Source of the DNA: Vibrio salinus
Lineage (GTDB): Bacteria; Pseudomonadota; Gammaproteobacteria; Enterobacterales; Vibrionaceae
NCBI RefSeq assembly: GCF_021272385.1
Contig: NZ_JAJSDZ010000010.1
Span: 1,426,001-1,490,000 of the forward strand
Reading direction: 5' to 3'
DNA: 64,000 nt
Shown here: positions 34,280 through 43,823 of the stretch, one piece after another
How the letters are laid out: every line of letters begins with the position of its first letter
How positions within the stretch are numbered: position 1 is the first letter of the stretch
The notes under the pieces: model-generated
Databases searched by the model: none
Seen by the model: the letters and a program-made list of their open reading frames with translations, nothing else
What the model was told of the DNA's origin: nothing
Position numbers and translations under genes: made by a program

Positions 34280-37200
34280 ATGGCTCGCTTTTTTATCGAC
34301 AGACCCATATTTGCATGGGTAATTGCGATATTGATCATGCTCGGGGGGATTCTGTCTATTGAAACCCTGCCTATTGAGCAGTATCCGCAAATTGCGCCGC
34401 CAGCAGTGAGTATCTCTGGAACGTATACCGGGGCTTCGGCGAAAACGGTGGAAGACAGCGTTACACAGGTTATCGAGCAGAACATGAATGGTATCGATAA
34501 TTTGCTTTATATGAACTCCAGTAGTGATTCAGCTGGTCGGTTTACTATCCAGTTAACTTTTGCCACTGGGACCGATCCAGATATCGCTCAGGTGCAGGTT
34601 CAGAATAAACTGAGTGCGGTTGAATCTACATTGCCGGATTCAGTTGTTAATACTGGTATTACCGTTGCCAAATCAACCAGCAGTTTTCTGATGGTGGTTG
34701 GATTTATTTCTAAAGATGGTTCAATGAATAATACTGAACTGGCTGACTACGTTATTTCTAACGTAAAAGATCCCATCAGCCGGGTTCAGGGGGTTGGTGA
34801 AGTTCAGGTCTTTGGTGGTCAGCACTCAATGCGAATCTGGCTTGACCCGAATAAACTGAATAAATTCAGTTTGACTCCAAGTGATGTAACCAGTGCGATT
34901 GCCAGCCAGAACTCTCAGATATCCGTAGGTCAATTGGGTGGTACACCATCGGTTCCTGGTCAGCAACTGACGGCAACCATTACCGCTCAGGGACGTCTGA
35001 GTACTGTTGAACAATTCGGAAACATTTTACTCAAAGTTCAGAGCGATGGCTCTCAGGTCCGGGTCAAAGATGTTGCTCGTGTTGAAATGGGGGCCGAGAG
35101 CTATCTGGCTCAGTCCCGGTTTAACGGCCAGTACTCTACCGGTATTGCTGTGAAACTGGCTACCGGTGCAAACGCTCTGGATACAGCAGAAAATGTACGA
35201 GCTAAAATACATGAACTTGAACCATTTTTCCCAAGTAATTTGAAAGCTGTGTACCCATATGACACGACGCCATTTGTGAAAATTTCTATCGAGGAAGTCG
35301 TTCATACCTTAATTGAAGCGGTCATTCTTGTCTTCATTGTCATGTTCGTGTTCCTGCAGAATTTCCGGGCGACGTTAATTCCAACTATTGCCGTCCCGGT
35401 CGTACTCTTGGGTACATTCGGTATTATGGCTGCGTTTGGGTATTCGATAAACACATTGACAATGTTTGGTCTGGTTCTGGCGATTGGCTTGCTGGTGGAC
35501 GATGCGATAGTGGTGGTCGAAAACGTTGAGCGTGTGATGGAGGAGGATGGACTTCCGCCATTACAGGCGACACGCAAATCGATGGGCCAGATTACCGGCG
35601 CCTTAGTCGGTATTGCACTGGTACTGAGTGCAGTATTTGTTCCAATGGCCTTCTTTGGTGGTGCATCCGGCGAGATTTATCGACAGTTCTCAGTGACAAT
35701 TGTGTCAGCAATGGTGCTCTCCGTGTTAGTGGCGATGATTCTGACGCCGGCGTTGTGTGCAACGTTGCTGAAACCTCGTAAGCATGGTGAACAACATATT
35801 CAGCATGGACCGCTTGCCTGGTTTAATACGGCTTTTAATCTGGGAACGGATAAATACCGTAATAATGTGGCTAAGAATTTAAACCGTAAGATCCGCTTTG
35901 GCATCGTTTATTTGGTGATTGTCGGTGGTCTGATGGTTATGTGGCAACGGTTACCGGGTTCATTTCTTCCGGAAGAAGATCAGGGGATGTTTTTAGCTAT
36001 CGTTATGCTTCCTTCCGGGGCGACTCAGGAAAGAACATTAGCTGTAAACAAAAAGCTTCAGGAATACTTTAAGAACAAAGAAAAAGGAAACGTTGATTCG
36101 GTATTTACAATTGCTGGTTTCAGTTTTGCCGGTAGTGGTCAGAATATGGGAATGGCCTTTGTTAAATTAAAAGACTGGAGTAAACGTACTCGTCCTGATC
36201 AGTCAGTTGGTGCTATCATTGGCAGAGCATACGGTTATTTTGCGACGATTAAAGAGGCTCAGGTTTTCGCATTTAATATGCCGGCCGTTCCCGGGTTGGG
36301 TACGTCCAGTGGTTTTGATGCCTATCTGGTTGACCGGGGAAATCAGGGACATGCAAAATTAATTCAGGCCCGAAATCAACTCTTGGGCATGGCGGCACAG
36401 GATCGGAATTTAACTGCCGTGCGCCCTAATGGTATGAGTGATGGTCCTCAGTTTCGTATTAACATTGATTATGAGAAAGCAATGGCGATGGATGTGGCTG
36501 TGAGTGATGTAAACTCGGCATTATCGACCGCTTGGGGGTCCACTTATGTGAATGACTTTGTAGATAATGGACGAATTAAAAAGGTATATGTTCAGGCTGA
36601 TGCGCCATACCGTATGAACCCGGAAGACCTGAACCTGTGGCATGTCAGAAACAGTAAAGGTGAAATGGTACCATTCAGTGCTTTCGCAAGTTATCACTGG
36701 ACCTATGGTTCGCCTAAACTGGAACGTTTCAATGGTGCACCTTCTATCAACATTCAGGGCTCTGCTGCTGCGGGAAGAAGTTCTGGACAGGCCATGGCCG
36801 AGATGGAAGCATTGGCGAAGAAACTACCTGCTGGTTATGGCATTGAATGGGGTGGTATCTCTTATCAGGAGAAACAATCTTCTGCTCAGGCGGGATTGCT
36901 ATATGGTATTTCTTTGTTAATCGTGTTCTTGTCACTGGCGGCACTGTATGAAAGCTGGAGTGTACCGTTCTCAGTGATTCTGGTTGTGCCTCTGGGTATT
37001 CTGGGTGCCGTTTTGGCTGCTACGTTCAAAGGGCTGTCTAATGATGTCTATTTCCAGGTTGGCTTGTTAACAACTATCGGTCTTTCTGCGAAAAATGCGA
37101 TATTGATTGTAGAATTTGCTAAAGCTCAGTATGACGAGGGTATGGATCTTGTTAAAGCGACCATCGAATCGTGCCGTATGAGGCTACGTCCGATTATGAT

Positions 37201-37432
37201 GACATCATTTGCGTTTATTCTTGGGGTGTTACCTCTTGCTTTGAGTACCGGTGCCGGTGCGGCATCGCGAAATGCGATTGGTATTGGTGTTGTCGGTGGT
37301 ATGCTATCGGCTACAATACTTTCTATTTTCTTTGTTCCGGTCTTTTTCGTTATGGTCATGCGTCTGTTTAGGACAAAACCAAATAACCTGAAAGTGATAG
37401 CGTCTGAAGAGGAAAACACAAATGCAAATTAA
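34280..37432 (+). CDS. RND multidrug efflux pump (AcrB/MexB type)
   Basis: 1050 residues. The N-terminus MARFFIDRPIFAWVIAILIM, PIEQYPQIAPP, the helix-4 proton-relay segment AIGLLVDDAIVVVENVERVM with its Asp-Asp pair, and the C-terminal GLSAKNAILIVEFA are typical of the hydrophobe/amphiphile exporter-1 class. It uses the proton gradient to expel drugs or bile-type compounds from the inner membrane and periplasm. Its end overlaps the outer-membrane factor gene by 11 bases. Confidence 0.95.
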   Translation: MARFFIDRPIFAWVIAILIMLGGILSIETLPIEQYPQIAPPAVSISGTYTGASAKTVEDSVTQVIEQNMNGIDNLLYMNSSSDSAGRFTIQLTFATGTDPDIAQVQVQNKLSAVESTLPDSVVNTGITVAKSTSSFLMVVGFISKDGSMNNTELADYVISNVKDPISRVQGVGEVQVFGGQHSMRIWLDPNKLNKFSLTPSDVTSAIASQNSQISVGQLGGTPSVPGQQLTATITAQGRLSTVEQFGNILLKVQSDGSQVRVKDVARVEMGAESYLAQSRFNGQYSTGIAVKLATGANALDTAENVRAKIHELEPFFPSNLKAVYPYDTTPFVKISIEEVVHTLIEAVILVFIVMFVFLQNFRATLIPTIAVPVVLLGTFGIMAAFGYSINTLTMFGLVLAIGLLVDDAIVVVENVERVMEEDGLPPLQATRKSMGQITGALVGIALVLSAVFVPMAFFGGASGEIYRQFSVTIVSAMVLSVLVAMILTPALCATLLKPRKHGEQHIQHGPLAWFNTAFNLGTDKYRNNVAKNLNRKIRFGIVYLVIVGGLMVMWQRLPGSFLPEEDQGMFLAIVMLPSGATQERTLAVNKKLQEYFKNKEKGNVDSVFTIAGFSFAGSGQNMGMAFVKLKDWSKRTRPDQSVGAIIGRAYGYFATIKEAQVFAFNMPAVPGLGTSSGFDAYLVDRGNQGHAKLIQARNQLLGMAAQDRNLTAVRPNGMSDGPQFRINIDYEKAMAMDVAVSDVNSALSTAWGSTYVNDFVDNGRIKKVYVQADAPYRMNPEDLNLWHVRNSKGEMVPFSAFASYHWTYGSPKLERFNGAPSINIQGSAAAGRSSGQAMAEMEALAKKLPAGYGIEWGGISYQEKQSSAQAGLLYGISLLIVFLSLAALYESWSVPFSVILVVPLGILGAVLAATFKGLSNDVYFQVGLLTTIGLSAKNAILIVEFAKAQYDEGMDLVKATIESCRMRLRPIMMTSFAFILGVLPLALSTGAGAASRNAIGIGVVGGMLSATILSIFFVPVFFVMVMRLFRTKPNNLKVIASEEENTNAN

Positions 37433-38858
37433 AATGCTTCCTTTGATGGTCGCAGTAGTACTAACAGGGTGCAGTATGGCACCCGATTATCAACGTCCGG
37501 ACATGCCGAAAACGGCTGGCTGGCAAGGCGTTGCACAGCAATCTAATGCGACCGCTTTACCAGACTGGAAAACGTTCATGGCCGATGAACACTTACAGTC
37601 ATTGGTTGAAATGGCCCTGAAAAATAATAAAGATCTTCGTCAGACGGTCTTAAATGTGGCTTCTTTAAAAGCTCAATACCGGATTCAGGATTCGGCACGA
37701 TATCCGGGACTGAATGCTTCTGGTTCCGTGACTAATCAGCGTTTTTCGGATAACTATACCGGTGCCGGTAAGGCTTATAATCATTATAAACAGGCAACAG
37801 TTGGGGTCAGCAGCTACGAGCTGGATTTGTTTGGTCGTGTGAAAAGCTTGTCTGATCAAGCATTAGAAAACTATTTTTCACAGGATGAAGCTCGTAGAAG
37901 TGCGGTAATCTCTCTGGTCGCTGAAGTAGCAACCAGTTATATGTCTTTGCTTGCGGATGAACAACTGGTTTCACTTACTGATGATACCGTCAATGCTTAT
38001 GAGCAGACATTGAAGCTGGTGCAGACTCGTTACGATGCCGGTTATAGTGATGCGTTGACGTTAGCGCAGAGTAAAACAGCGTTGTATAGTGCCAAAGCAA
38101 CTGCAGCTAAGTACCGTTTGTCAGTTGCTCAGGAGTACAATACCCTGCGTCAATTAGTTGGTGCCCCGATAGACCGGCATATTACCGGACAGCTACCGGA
38201 AGAAACCGGTGCATTTTTATCTGAGCTGAAAGTCGGCGCGTCGTCTGATTTGCTGTTGTCCCGTCCAGATATTCTGGCCGCGGAACATTCACTTAAAGCA
38301 GCTAATGCGAATGTGGGCGCTGCCCGAGCCGCATTTTTCCCAACGATCAGTCTGACTGCCGGTTTTGGTAGTGCAAGTCAGTCTCTGGATAACCTGTTCA
38401 GCTCAGGGTCGGGTTACTGGTCATTTATTCCTTCTTTGTCAGTGCCAATTTTTGACTGGGGGAATAACTCAGCTAATCTGGATTTGGCGAAAATTAAGAA
38501 ACAGTCATCCATCATAGCTTATCAGAAAGCAATCGAAACGGGCTTTAAAGAAGTGTCAGATGCGTTGCTCGGTCAGAAGCATTATCTGGAAGAGTGGGAT
38601 GCTCAAAAAGCCAACCTGAAAGCGAATGAACAGTACTACGAGCTGGCGAAAATGCGCTATGAAAAAGGCAATGACAGCTATATCGATTTACTTGATGCAC
38701 AACGTTCGTTGTTTAGCGCCCAGGAAAGTGAGCTGACTTCTCATCTTAGTTTGCTGACAAGCAGGATTAACTTGTTCAAAGCGTTGGGTGGAGGGTGGTC
38801 CGCCGCTGACCACGAAGCGTCAACGTCCGTCAAGCATGCGATGGATCAGGTTGATTAG
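37422..38858 (+). CDS. RND outer-membrane channel lipoprotein (OprM/NodT type)
   Basis: 478 residues. A lipoprotein signal ends in VVLTGCSMAPDY. Repeated coiled segments include AQSKTALYSAKATAAKYRLS and the second-half copy SYIDLLDAQRSLFSAQES, typical of outer-membrane factors. SRPDILAAEHSLKAANANVGAARAAFFPTISLTAG (in part) is the most conserved NodT stretch. It forms the trimeric exit duct for the upstream pump, so the operon encodes a full tripartite system. Confidence 0.93.
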   Translation: MQIKMLPLMVAVVLTGCSMAPDYQRPDMPKTAGWQGVAQQSNATALPDWKTFMADEHLQSLVEMALKNNKDLRQTVLNVASLKAQYRIQDSARYPGLNASGSVTNQRFSDNYTGAGKAYNHYKQATVGVSSYELDLFGRVKSLSDQALENYFSQDEARRSAVISLVAEVATSYMSLLADEQLVSLTDDTVNAYEQTLKLVQTRYDAGYSDALTLAQSKTALYSAKATAAKYRLSVAQEYNTLRQLVGAPIDRHITGQLPEETGAFLSELKVGASSDLLLSRPDILAAEHSLKAANANVGAARAAFFPTISLTAGFGSASQSLDNLFSSGSGYWSFIPSLSVPIFDWGNNSANLDLAKIKKQSSIIAYQKAIETGFKEVSDALLGQKHYLEEWDAQKANLKANEQYYELAKMRYEKGNDSYIDLLDAQRSLFSAQESELTSHLSLLTSRINLFKALGGGWSAADHEASTSVKHAMDQVD

Positions 38859-38889
38859 CCTGATGAATTGAAAAATAACCTAGCAATAA

Positions 38890-38923
38890 ACGCACTAATA
38901 ACCCAATTAGTGCGTTTTTTTTT
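38890..38923 (+). terminator. Intrinsic terminator after the RND operon
   Basis: A 10-bp perfect stem (ACGCACTAAT / ATTAGTGCGT) with a 6-nt loop, followed by a run of nine T. Confidence 0.95.
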
Positions 38924-39028
38924 CACTGCTAATCCTCGAGATCTGCAATAGAATAAATCCGTTTTATATGAGAATGTATAACAATATTGTTCGTATTAGC
39001 TAACGAAACGACAAAGTGAGGGAATATC

Positions 39029-39850
39029 ATGTATAAACTTCTCGCATTAGATATGGATGGGACAGTATTGTCGAATGACCATACTATTTCTCCTTACCTG
39101 AAAGAGGTGTTAAATGCCGTAAAAACTCAGGTTGAAGTGCTGTTTGTCACCGGGCGACATCATGTCGCTGCACAACCTTATTATCAGGAACTGGCTCTGA
39201 CAACACCAACGATCTGTTGTAATGGTACTTATATGTACGATTATCTGAATCAGAAAGTGTTGATGGAAAATGCATTAAAAAAAGAAGATGCCTTACGTTT
39301 TCATAAAATGGCAGAAGAAGCCGGAATAAAGCAGGTTTTGTATGTTGCGGATGCTATGTTGTATTCCGACTCTAATCCGGTTGACTACATTCAGCAGATG
39401 GTTCACTGGGCTCAGTTGTTTCCTGAGGAGCAAAGGCCCCGTATAGAATCGACGGACTCGTTTGAAGATGCGATTTTTAGTGCGGAATATGTCTGGAAGA
39501 TTGTATTGGAAGGTTTACCGGAATCCTTATCTTCTCTGATTAATGATCACTGGGTTCAGGACACCTTTAACCCTGAGCAGTCGTGGTTTAACCGTGTTGA
39601 TTGTGCTCCGGCTGGAAATAGTAAAGGGAATCGCCTCTCACAGTATCTTATTGAAAAAGGGATTTCGCCAGATGAAGTTATGGCCGTTGGAGACAATTAT
39701 AACGACGTATCGATGATTCAACTGGCTGGTTTAGGTGTTGCGATGAAAAATGCGGAACCGGGTGTAAAAGCTTGTGCAGACAAAGTCTGTGAAACAGATA
39801 ATAATGGCGATGGTTTAGCCAAAATGATAGAGAAGTATTTTTTATCGTAA
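39029..39850 (+). CDS. Cof-type HAD phosphatase (YbhA-like)
   Basis: 273 residues. HAD motif I is LALDMDGTV (nucleophile Asp8), motif II VLFVTGR, motif III Lys in NSKGNRL, motif IV VMAVGDNYNDVSMI. A cap domain of the Cof/IIB type lies between. Such enzymes dephosphorylate sugar phosphates or pyridoxal phosphate; the order of motifs and HHVAAQPYYQEL resemble E. coli YbhA. It is a single gene after a terminator. Confidence 0.82.
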   Translation: MYKLLALDMDGTVLSNDHTISPYLKEVLNAVKTQVEVLFVTGRHHVAAQPYYQELALTTPTICCNGTYMYDYLNQKVLMENALKKEDALRFHKMAEEAGIKQVLYVADAMLYSDSNPVDYIQQMVHWAQLFPEEQRPRIESTDSFEDAIFSAEYVWKIVLEGLPESLSSLINDHWVQDTFNPEQSWFNRVDCAPAGNSKGNRLSQYLIEKGISPDEVMAVGDNYNDVSMIQLAGLGVAMKNAEPGVKACADKVCETDNNGDGLAKMIEKYFLS

Positions 39851-39988
39851 TTTTATAGTAACAAAGGCGAGAGTCATTTTAGCACCCGACTTTATCGTAA
39901 TTGTTAACATCGTCGTGTTTAAAATTTCTCCTGATCTTTAAATATACGCTAGGATTAACTTAGTGATTTACTAACAATTATTTCTATT

Positions 39989-40333
39989 ATGATTAATCCT
40001 ACGCATTTTGATTTACAAACGGTTGCAAACATGGTCGGGGATGAAAATATATCGTCGATGCTGGAAAATTATATGGAGTCGATTCATCCCTCTCTGGATG
40101 AATTTAAAAAGGGTTGGCAAAATTCTGATTCAAAGAAAATAAGAATGCTTGCTCATAAAATGAAATCTTCCTCTCGTTTTATTGGTGCTACTAATTTAGC
40201 TAAACGATTGGAATTTATCGAGCTGAACGGAAGACAGGATGATGCAGAGAAGGAATACTCTTATGAGTCTCTGTTAACCGAATTTTCTGACTTGCTTACT
40301 GAGATTGAAAGCTATTTAAGCGAGGATAAATAG
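39989..40333 (+). CDS. Histidine phosphotransfer (Hpt) domain protein
   Basis: 114 residues, a single Hpt domain. The phosphorylated histidine lies in RMLAHKMKSSSRFIGATNLA, near residue 53. It carries phosphate between a hybrid kinase and a response regulator. It opens a six-gene signalling cluster and ends right before the REC-HDOD gene. The kinase of this cluster has no receiver domain of its own, so the phosphate source may be elsewhere. Confidence 0.85.
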   Translation: MINPTHFDLQTVANMVGDENISSMLENYMESIHPSLDEFKKGWQNSDSKKIRMLAHKMKSSSRFIGATNLAKRLEFIELNGRQDDAEKEYSYESLLTEFSDLLTEIESYLSEDK

Positions 40334-41503
40334 ATGATGGAAGAGGTAACGTTAACTGTTGTCTGTTTAGATGATGATAGTTTTATGCTTAAAGCAATAG
40401 GCAGAGTGATAAGGAGGCTTCGACCACACTGGAATATTTATATGTACGAAGATTCAGTTCAGTGGTTTGAGAAGTGGCGCATGGAAGGCAATCCCAATGA
40501 CCACATTGATATTTTTATTTCAGACCTGATTATGCCTAAAAAGCGGGGCGACGCACTGCTTGAAGAAATTCGGCTCTCTTATCCGCAGTCAATACGGGTT
40601 CTGTTAACTGGCGATACGACCAGTGATTTGCCGAAAGTTGCTCATGATTATGCTCATTTTGTTATTCCGAAGCCGTTTGCTCAGGAACATTTTGAGCATT
40701 TGTTTGTCAGCGCAGAGCGATTGCATAAGATGCCCTTCACCTCAGAATGCAGAAAAAAACTGGGCAATTTTACCGGACTGCCTGTTTTACCGGCTTGTGT
40801 AACAAAATTAAAAGAGGCATTAAAGGATCCGGATTGTGATTCACAACGGATTGCAAACGTGGTTAGCCACGAACCAGTGCTGGTGGCAAAACTTTTACAA
40901 ATTGCCAACTCACCTTTTTTTGGGTTCCGGCATAGTACCGAGTCATTAACAGAAGCCGTAACCCGTCTGGGAGCGTCATTGATTGAAAGTGTTGCTATTT
41001 CAATGCTTATTAACGTGAATGAAGACAATCTGACTAAAGCACAACATCGCAATATCGCGGATATTTCTTTGAAATCCGGTGCGATCGCCCGATTACTGGC
41101 AAAAAAGCTTGGCCGGAGTAGCAGTGAACAGGATAAGGTCTTTATCGCAGCGCTACTGACTTCAGTTGGCGCTTTACTAATGTTGGGTTATGGAGCAAAA
41201 GAGAAAGAGTTGGGAGAGTTCATAAAGTTTCAGGAAGGGCTTTTTGACTATCATATCATTGCGGCCTATGTACTGATTTTATGGGGATATGAAATAGAAG
41301 TTGGTGAAATTATTTTAAATCAGAGGAACAGAGCGTTTGATGAAGAAAATGATATCGCTTTTTTAGCCAGTATTGTTGGCATCGCCAGTCAAATAGCTCA
41401 GTGCACTTCTGAATCAGATTTTCAGTCGTTATTAGAGGGATTACCTGATTCTATTTCTTTTCTTCTCTTAGATAATCAGAGTGTTTTATTGAGTTCACAG
41501 TAG
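40334..41503 (+). CDS. Response regulator with HDOD domain
   Basis: 389 residues. Residues 1-125 are a receiver domain (LDDDS pocket, phosphoacceptor Asp in IFISDLIMP, Lys in IPKPFAQ). Residues ~145-340 are an HDOD domain (LPVLPACVTKLKEALKDPD and VVSHEPVLVAKLLQIANSPFFG). HDOD proteins act as signalling scaffolds, and a catalytic role is not known. Tandem ATGs at 40334/40337 leave one residue of doubt. It directly follows the Hpt gene. Confidence 0.88.
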   Translation: MMEEVTLTVVCLDDDSFMLKAIGRVIRRLRPHWNIYMYEDSVQWFEKWRMEGNPNDHIDIFISDLIMPKKRGDALLEEIRLSYPQSIRVLLTGDTTSDLPKVAHDYAHFVIPKPFAQEHFEHLFVSAERLHKMPFTSECRKKLGNFTGLPVLPACVTKLKEALKDPDCDSQRIANVVSHEPVLVAKLLQIANSPFFGFRHSTESLTEAVTRLGASLIESVAISMLINVNEDNLTKAQHRNIADISLKSGAIARLLAKKLGRSSSEQDKVFIAALLTSVGALLMLGYGAKEKELGEFIKFQEGLFDYHIIAAYVLILWGYEIEVGEIILNQRNRAFDEENDIAFLASIVGIASQIAQCTSESDFQSLLEGLPDSISFLLLDNQSVLLSSQ

Positions 41504-41531
41504 TTGGTTAGTGACCGGTTGAGGTGCTTAT

Positions 41532-41897
41532 ATGGCAATAAAATTAACTATCGCAGATGATTCCCGAATGTCCCGTAAGTCTGTTATCAGAGCGCTACCG
41601 GAAGAGTGGGATGTCGAAATCAGTGAAGCTACAAACGGCAAAGAAGCAATAGAAAACTACGAAAATGGTTTAGCTGAAGTTATGTTTTTGGATCTGACAA
41701 TGCCGGAAATGGACGGATTTCAGGTACTTGAATACCTGCACAATATTGATGCCAAGTCCATCGTTGTTGTTATTAGTGCAGACATCCAGCCTTATGCGCA
41801 GCAAAAAGTGAAAGAACTTGGCGCCGTAACATTCATAAAAAAACCACTGGATCCTATGGTTCTCAAAGAGGCTTTGTTTGAGGTAGGACTGATATGA
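41532..41897 (+). CDS. CheY-like single-domain response regulator
   Basis: 121 residues, one receiver domain only. IADDSR, phosphoacceptor Asp in VMFLDLTMPEMDG, the Ser in VVVISAD and the Lys in FIKKPLDP are the expected residues. With no output domain it should act by protein contact. It is translationally coupled to the following CheC-like gene (ATGA overlap), a natural phosphatase partner. Confidence 0.9.
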   Translation: MAIKLTIADDSRMSRKSVIRALPEEWDVEISEATNGKEAIENYENGLAEVMFLDLTMPEMDGFQVLEYLHNIDAKSIVVVISADIQPYAQQKVKELGAVTFIKKPLDPMVLKEALFEVGLI

Positions 41898-42478
41898 ATA
41901 TGACGCTATCGGAAGATCACAAAGATGCCCTTCAGGAGTTTATGAACATTTCCATGGGCCGGGCGGCAAACAAACTGGCAACATTGTTGAACCTGCATGT
42001 GGTAATTTCTGTTCCGAACATTCACCTGGCGACGGAAGAGGATTTGCGATATTTCCAGGTTCGTCAGGATGATTTCATTTATACCCGGCAGTCCTTTTTT
42101 GGGGGAATGGATGGTGAATTGATTACTTTACTTAGCAGGACGGGATGTGCTCAGGTAGTCAGTGATCTCAATAAAGCAAAGGGCGCTGATGAATCGGATG
42201 AGATCAGTATCGAAGAAAATATTCTGGATATTTCAAATATTTTATCAGGGGCAAGTCTGAAAGGATTGTGTCAGCAGATAGATGTGAAGACCAACATCCA
42301 TCCCCCGGTTATTTTTGAGCCGGAAAAGCAACCCTTACCGGTCTCTCAGTGGAAACTTTCCCTTATTATGGAGATTTCTTTTCTGGTTGAGAAAGCCGCG
42401 TTTTCTGCTAAAACAATCATTTGCTTTGCTGATCAGGAATTAAGCAGAGTTTTGACTCATCTCGATGAGTTAATGTGA
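41894..42478 (+). CDS. CheC-like phosphatase of CheY-type regulators
   Basis: 194 residues. The N-terminal helix ALQEFMNISMGRAANKLATLL carries the CheC-type E-x-x-N motif, and a second partial copy is in LDISNILSGASLKGL, with Asp in place of Glu. CheC/CheX proteins remove phosphate from CheY-P. The gene overlaps the CheY-like gene upstream and ends in front of the kinase gene. Whether both active sites work cannot be judged. Confidence 0.8.
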   Translation: MNMTLSEDHKDALQEFMNISMGRAANKLATLLNLHVVISVPNIHLATEEDLRYFQVRQDDFIYTRQSFFGGMDGELITLLSRTGCAQVVSDLNKAKGADESDEISIEENILDISNILSGASLKGLCQQIDVKTNIHPPVIFEPEKQPLPVSQWKLSLIMEISFLVEKAAFSAKTIICFADQELSRVLTHLDELM

Positions 42479-42492
42479 GTAGCGGAGGCGAT

Positions 42493-43773
42493 ATGGCAAA
42501 AAGTAAGCTGCTATTTTCTGATTTACTAAACCAGTTATCATTTGCATTATGCATTGTGAATCGTGAGTACACTATTGTAAAAGCCAATGAGTATTTCCAG
42601 TCCCGGGCCCTTTTTGAGGGGGATGATATGCAGGGACAAAATATTCTCGAGTTATTTCCTGAGGCTGCACACCATATAAAACGCAAAATTGATACGGCGT
42701 TGATTATTGAATCCTCAAGTTTTTCATCCTGGGAACAAAATCCACATGTATTGCCTTTTAAAAGTTCCCGGCCGGTTTCCGGAGATGAAGAACAGATGTA
42801 TCAGGATCTGGAAGTGATTCCAATACATAGCGATGATGGCAGTATCGATCACGTCTGTGTGTGTGTCTATGACGTGACGATTCAGGCAAGCCAACAAAAA
42901 CAATTAAAGGCGATTTCTAATCAATTAGAAGTTGAACATCTGGAACAGAAAAAACTGATTCGTAAGCTGGAAGATGCACAAGGGCAATTGGTTCAGTCTG
43001 AAAAAATGGCATCAATTGGTCAGCTTTCGGCTGGTATTGCTCATGAAATTAATAACCCGGTAGGGTTTATTACTTCCAATATTCAGACACTGAAAGATTA
43101 TGTCGATAAGTTAGCAACAGTGATTGGTGATCTTAAAAAAAGCATTGCTGATAATGGAGATGGGCAGTTAAAAGAAAATTGTCAGCGTGTTCTGGATAAG
43201 CATCAGGTTGATTTCATTTTAGAGGATACAGTTGATCTTATTGATGAATCACTGGAAGGTTCATCAAGAGTGATGTCGATAGTTAAAAACCTGAAAGAGT
43301 TTTCTCATATTGATGGTTCTGAATGGACTTACGCGAGTATTAAAAACTGTATCGAGTCGACGCTGAAAATTATTAATAATGAAATTAAATACAGCATCAC
43401 TGTTGAAAAAGATTTTGAAGAAGAATTACCTGACATTTTTTGTCAGCCAATGCAGATCAATCAGGTGTTGTTAAATGTCTTGGTTAATGCCAGTCAGGCA
43501 ATTGAAGGTGAAGGGACTATTTTTATTTCGGTCAGGCGTATTGATGAGAATATCGAGATAAAAATAAGAGATACAGGGATTGGTATACCTGAAGAAGTCA
43601 GAGATCGGATCTTTGAGCCGTTTTTTACAACGAAGGCCGTGGGTTCGGGGACCGGGCTGGGGTTATCGGTTTCTTATGGCATCATTAATACCCACAAGGG
43701 GTCTATTTCAGTTGATAGTGAAATGGGCAAAGGGTCTGAGTTTACCATAACTCTTCCTATTGAAAAAAAATGA
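42493..43773 (+). CDS. Cytoplasmic PAS histidine kinase
   Basis: 426 residues from the ATG at 42493, which has GGAGG just upstream; a GTG at 42475 would overlap the previous stop. A PAS domain covers about 8-130. A coiled coil follows, then H box IAHEINNPVGFITSNIQTL, N box LLNVLVNASQAIEG, and G boxes IRDTGIGIP and GSGTGLGLSVSYGI. No membrane segment is seen. It probably phosphorylates the receivers of the same operon. The PAS ligand is unknown. Confidence 0.88.
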   Translation: MAKSKLLFSDLLNQLSFALCIVNREYTIVKANEYFQSRALFEGDDMQGQNILELFPEAAHHIKRKIDTALIIESSSFSSWEQNPHVLPFKSSRPVSGDEEQMYQDLEVIPIHSDDGSIDHVCVCVYDVTIQASQQKQLKAISNQLEVEHLEQKKLIRKLEDAQGQLVQSEKMASIGQLSAGIAHEINNPVGFITSNIQTLKDYVDKLATVIGDLKKSIADNGDGQLKENCQRVLDKHQVDFILEDTVDLIDESLEGSSRVMSIVKNLKEFSHIDGSEWTYASIKNCIESTLKIINNEIKYSITVEKDFEEELPDIFCQPMQINQVLLNVLVNASQAIEGEGTIFISVRRIDENIEIKIRDTGIGIPEEVRDRIFEPFFTTKAVGSGTGLGLSVSYGIINTHKGSISVDSEMGKGSEFTITLPIEKK

Positions 43774-43823
43774 TAAAGATGAATGGCGACCGGGTGCGGA
43801 GTATATGTGACGGAGAAGCATAA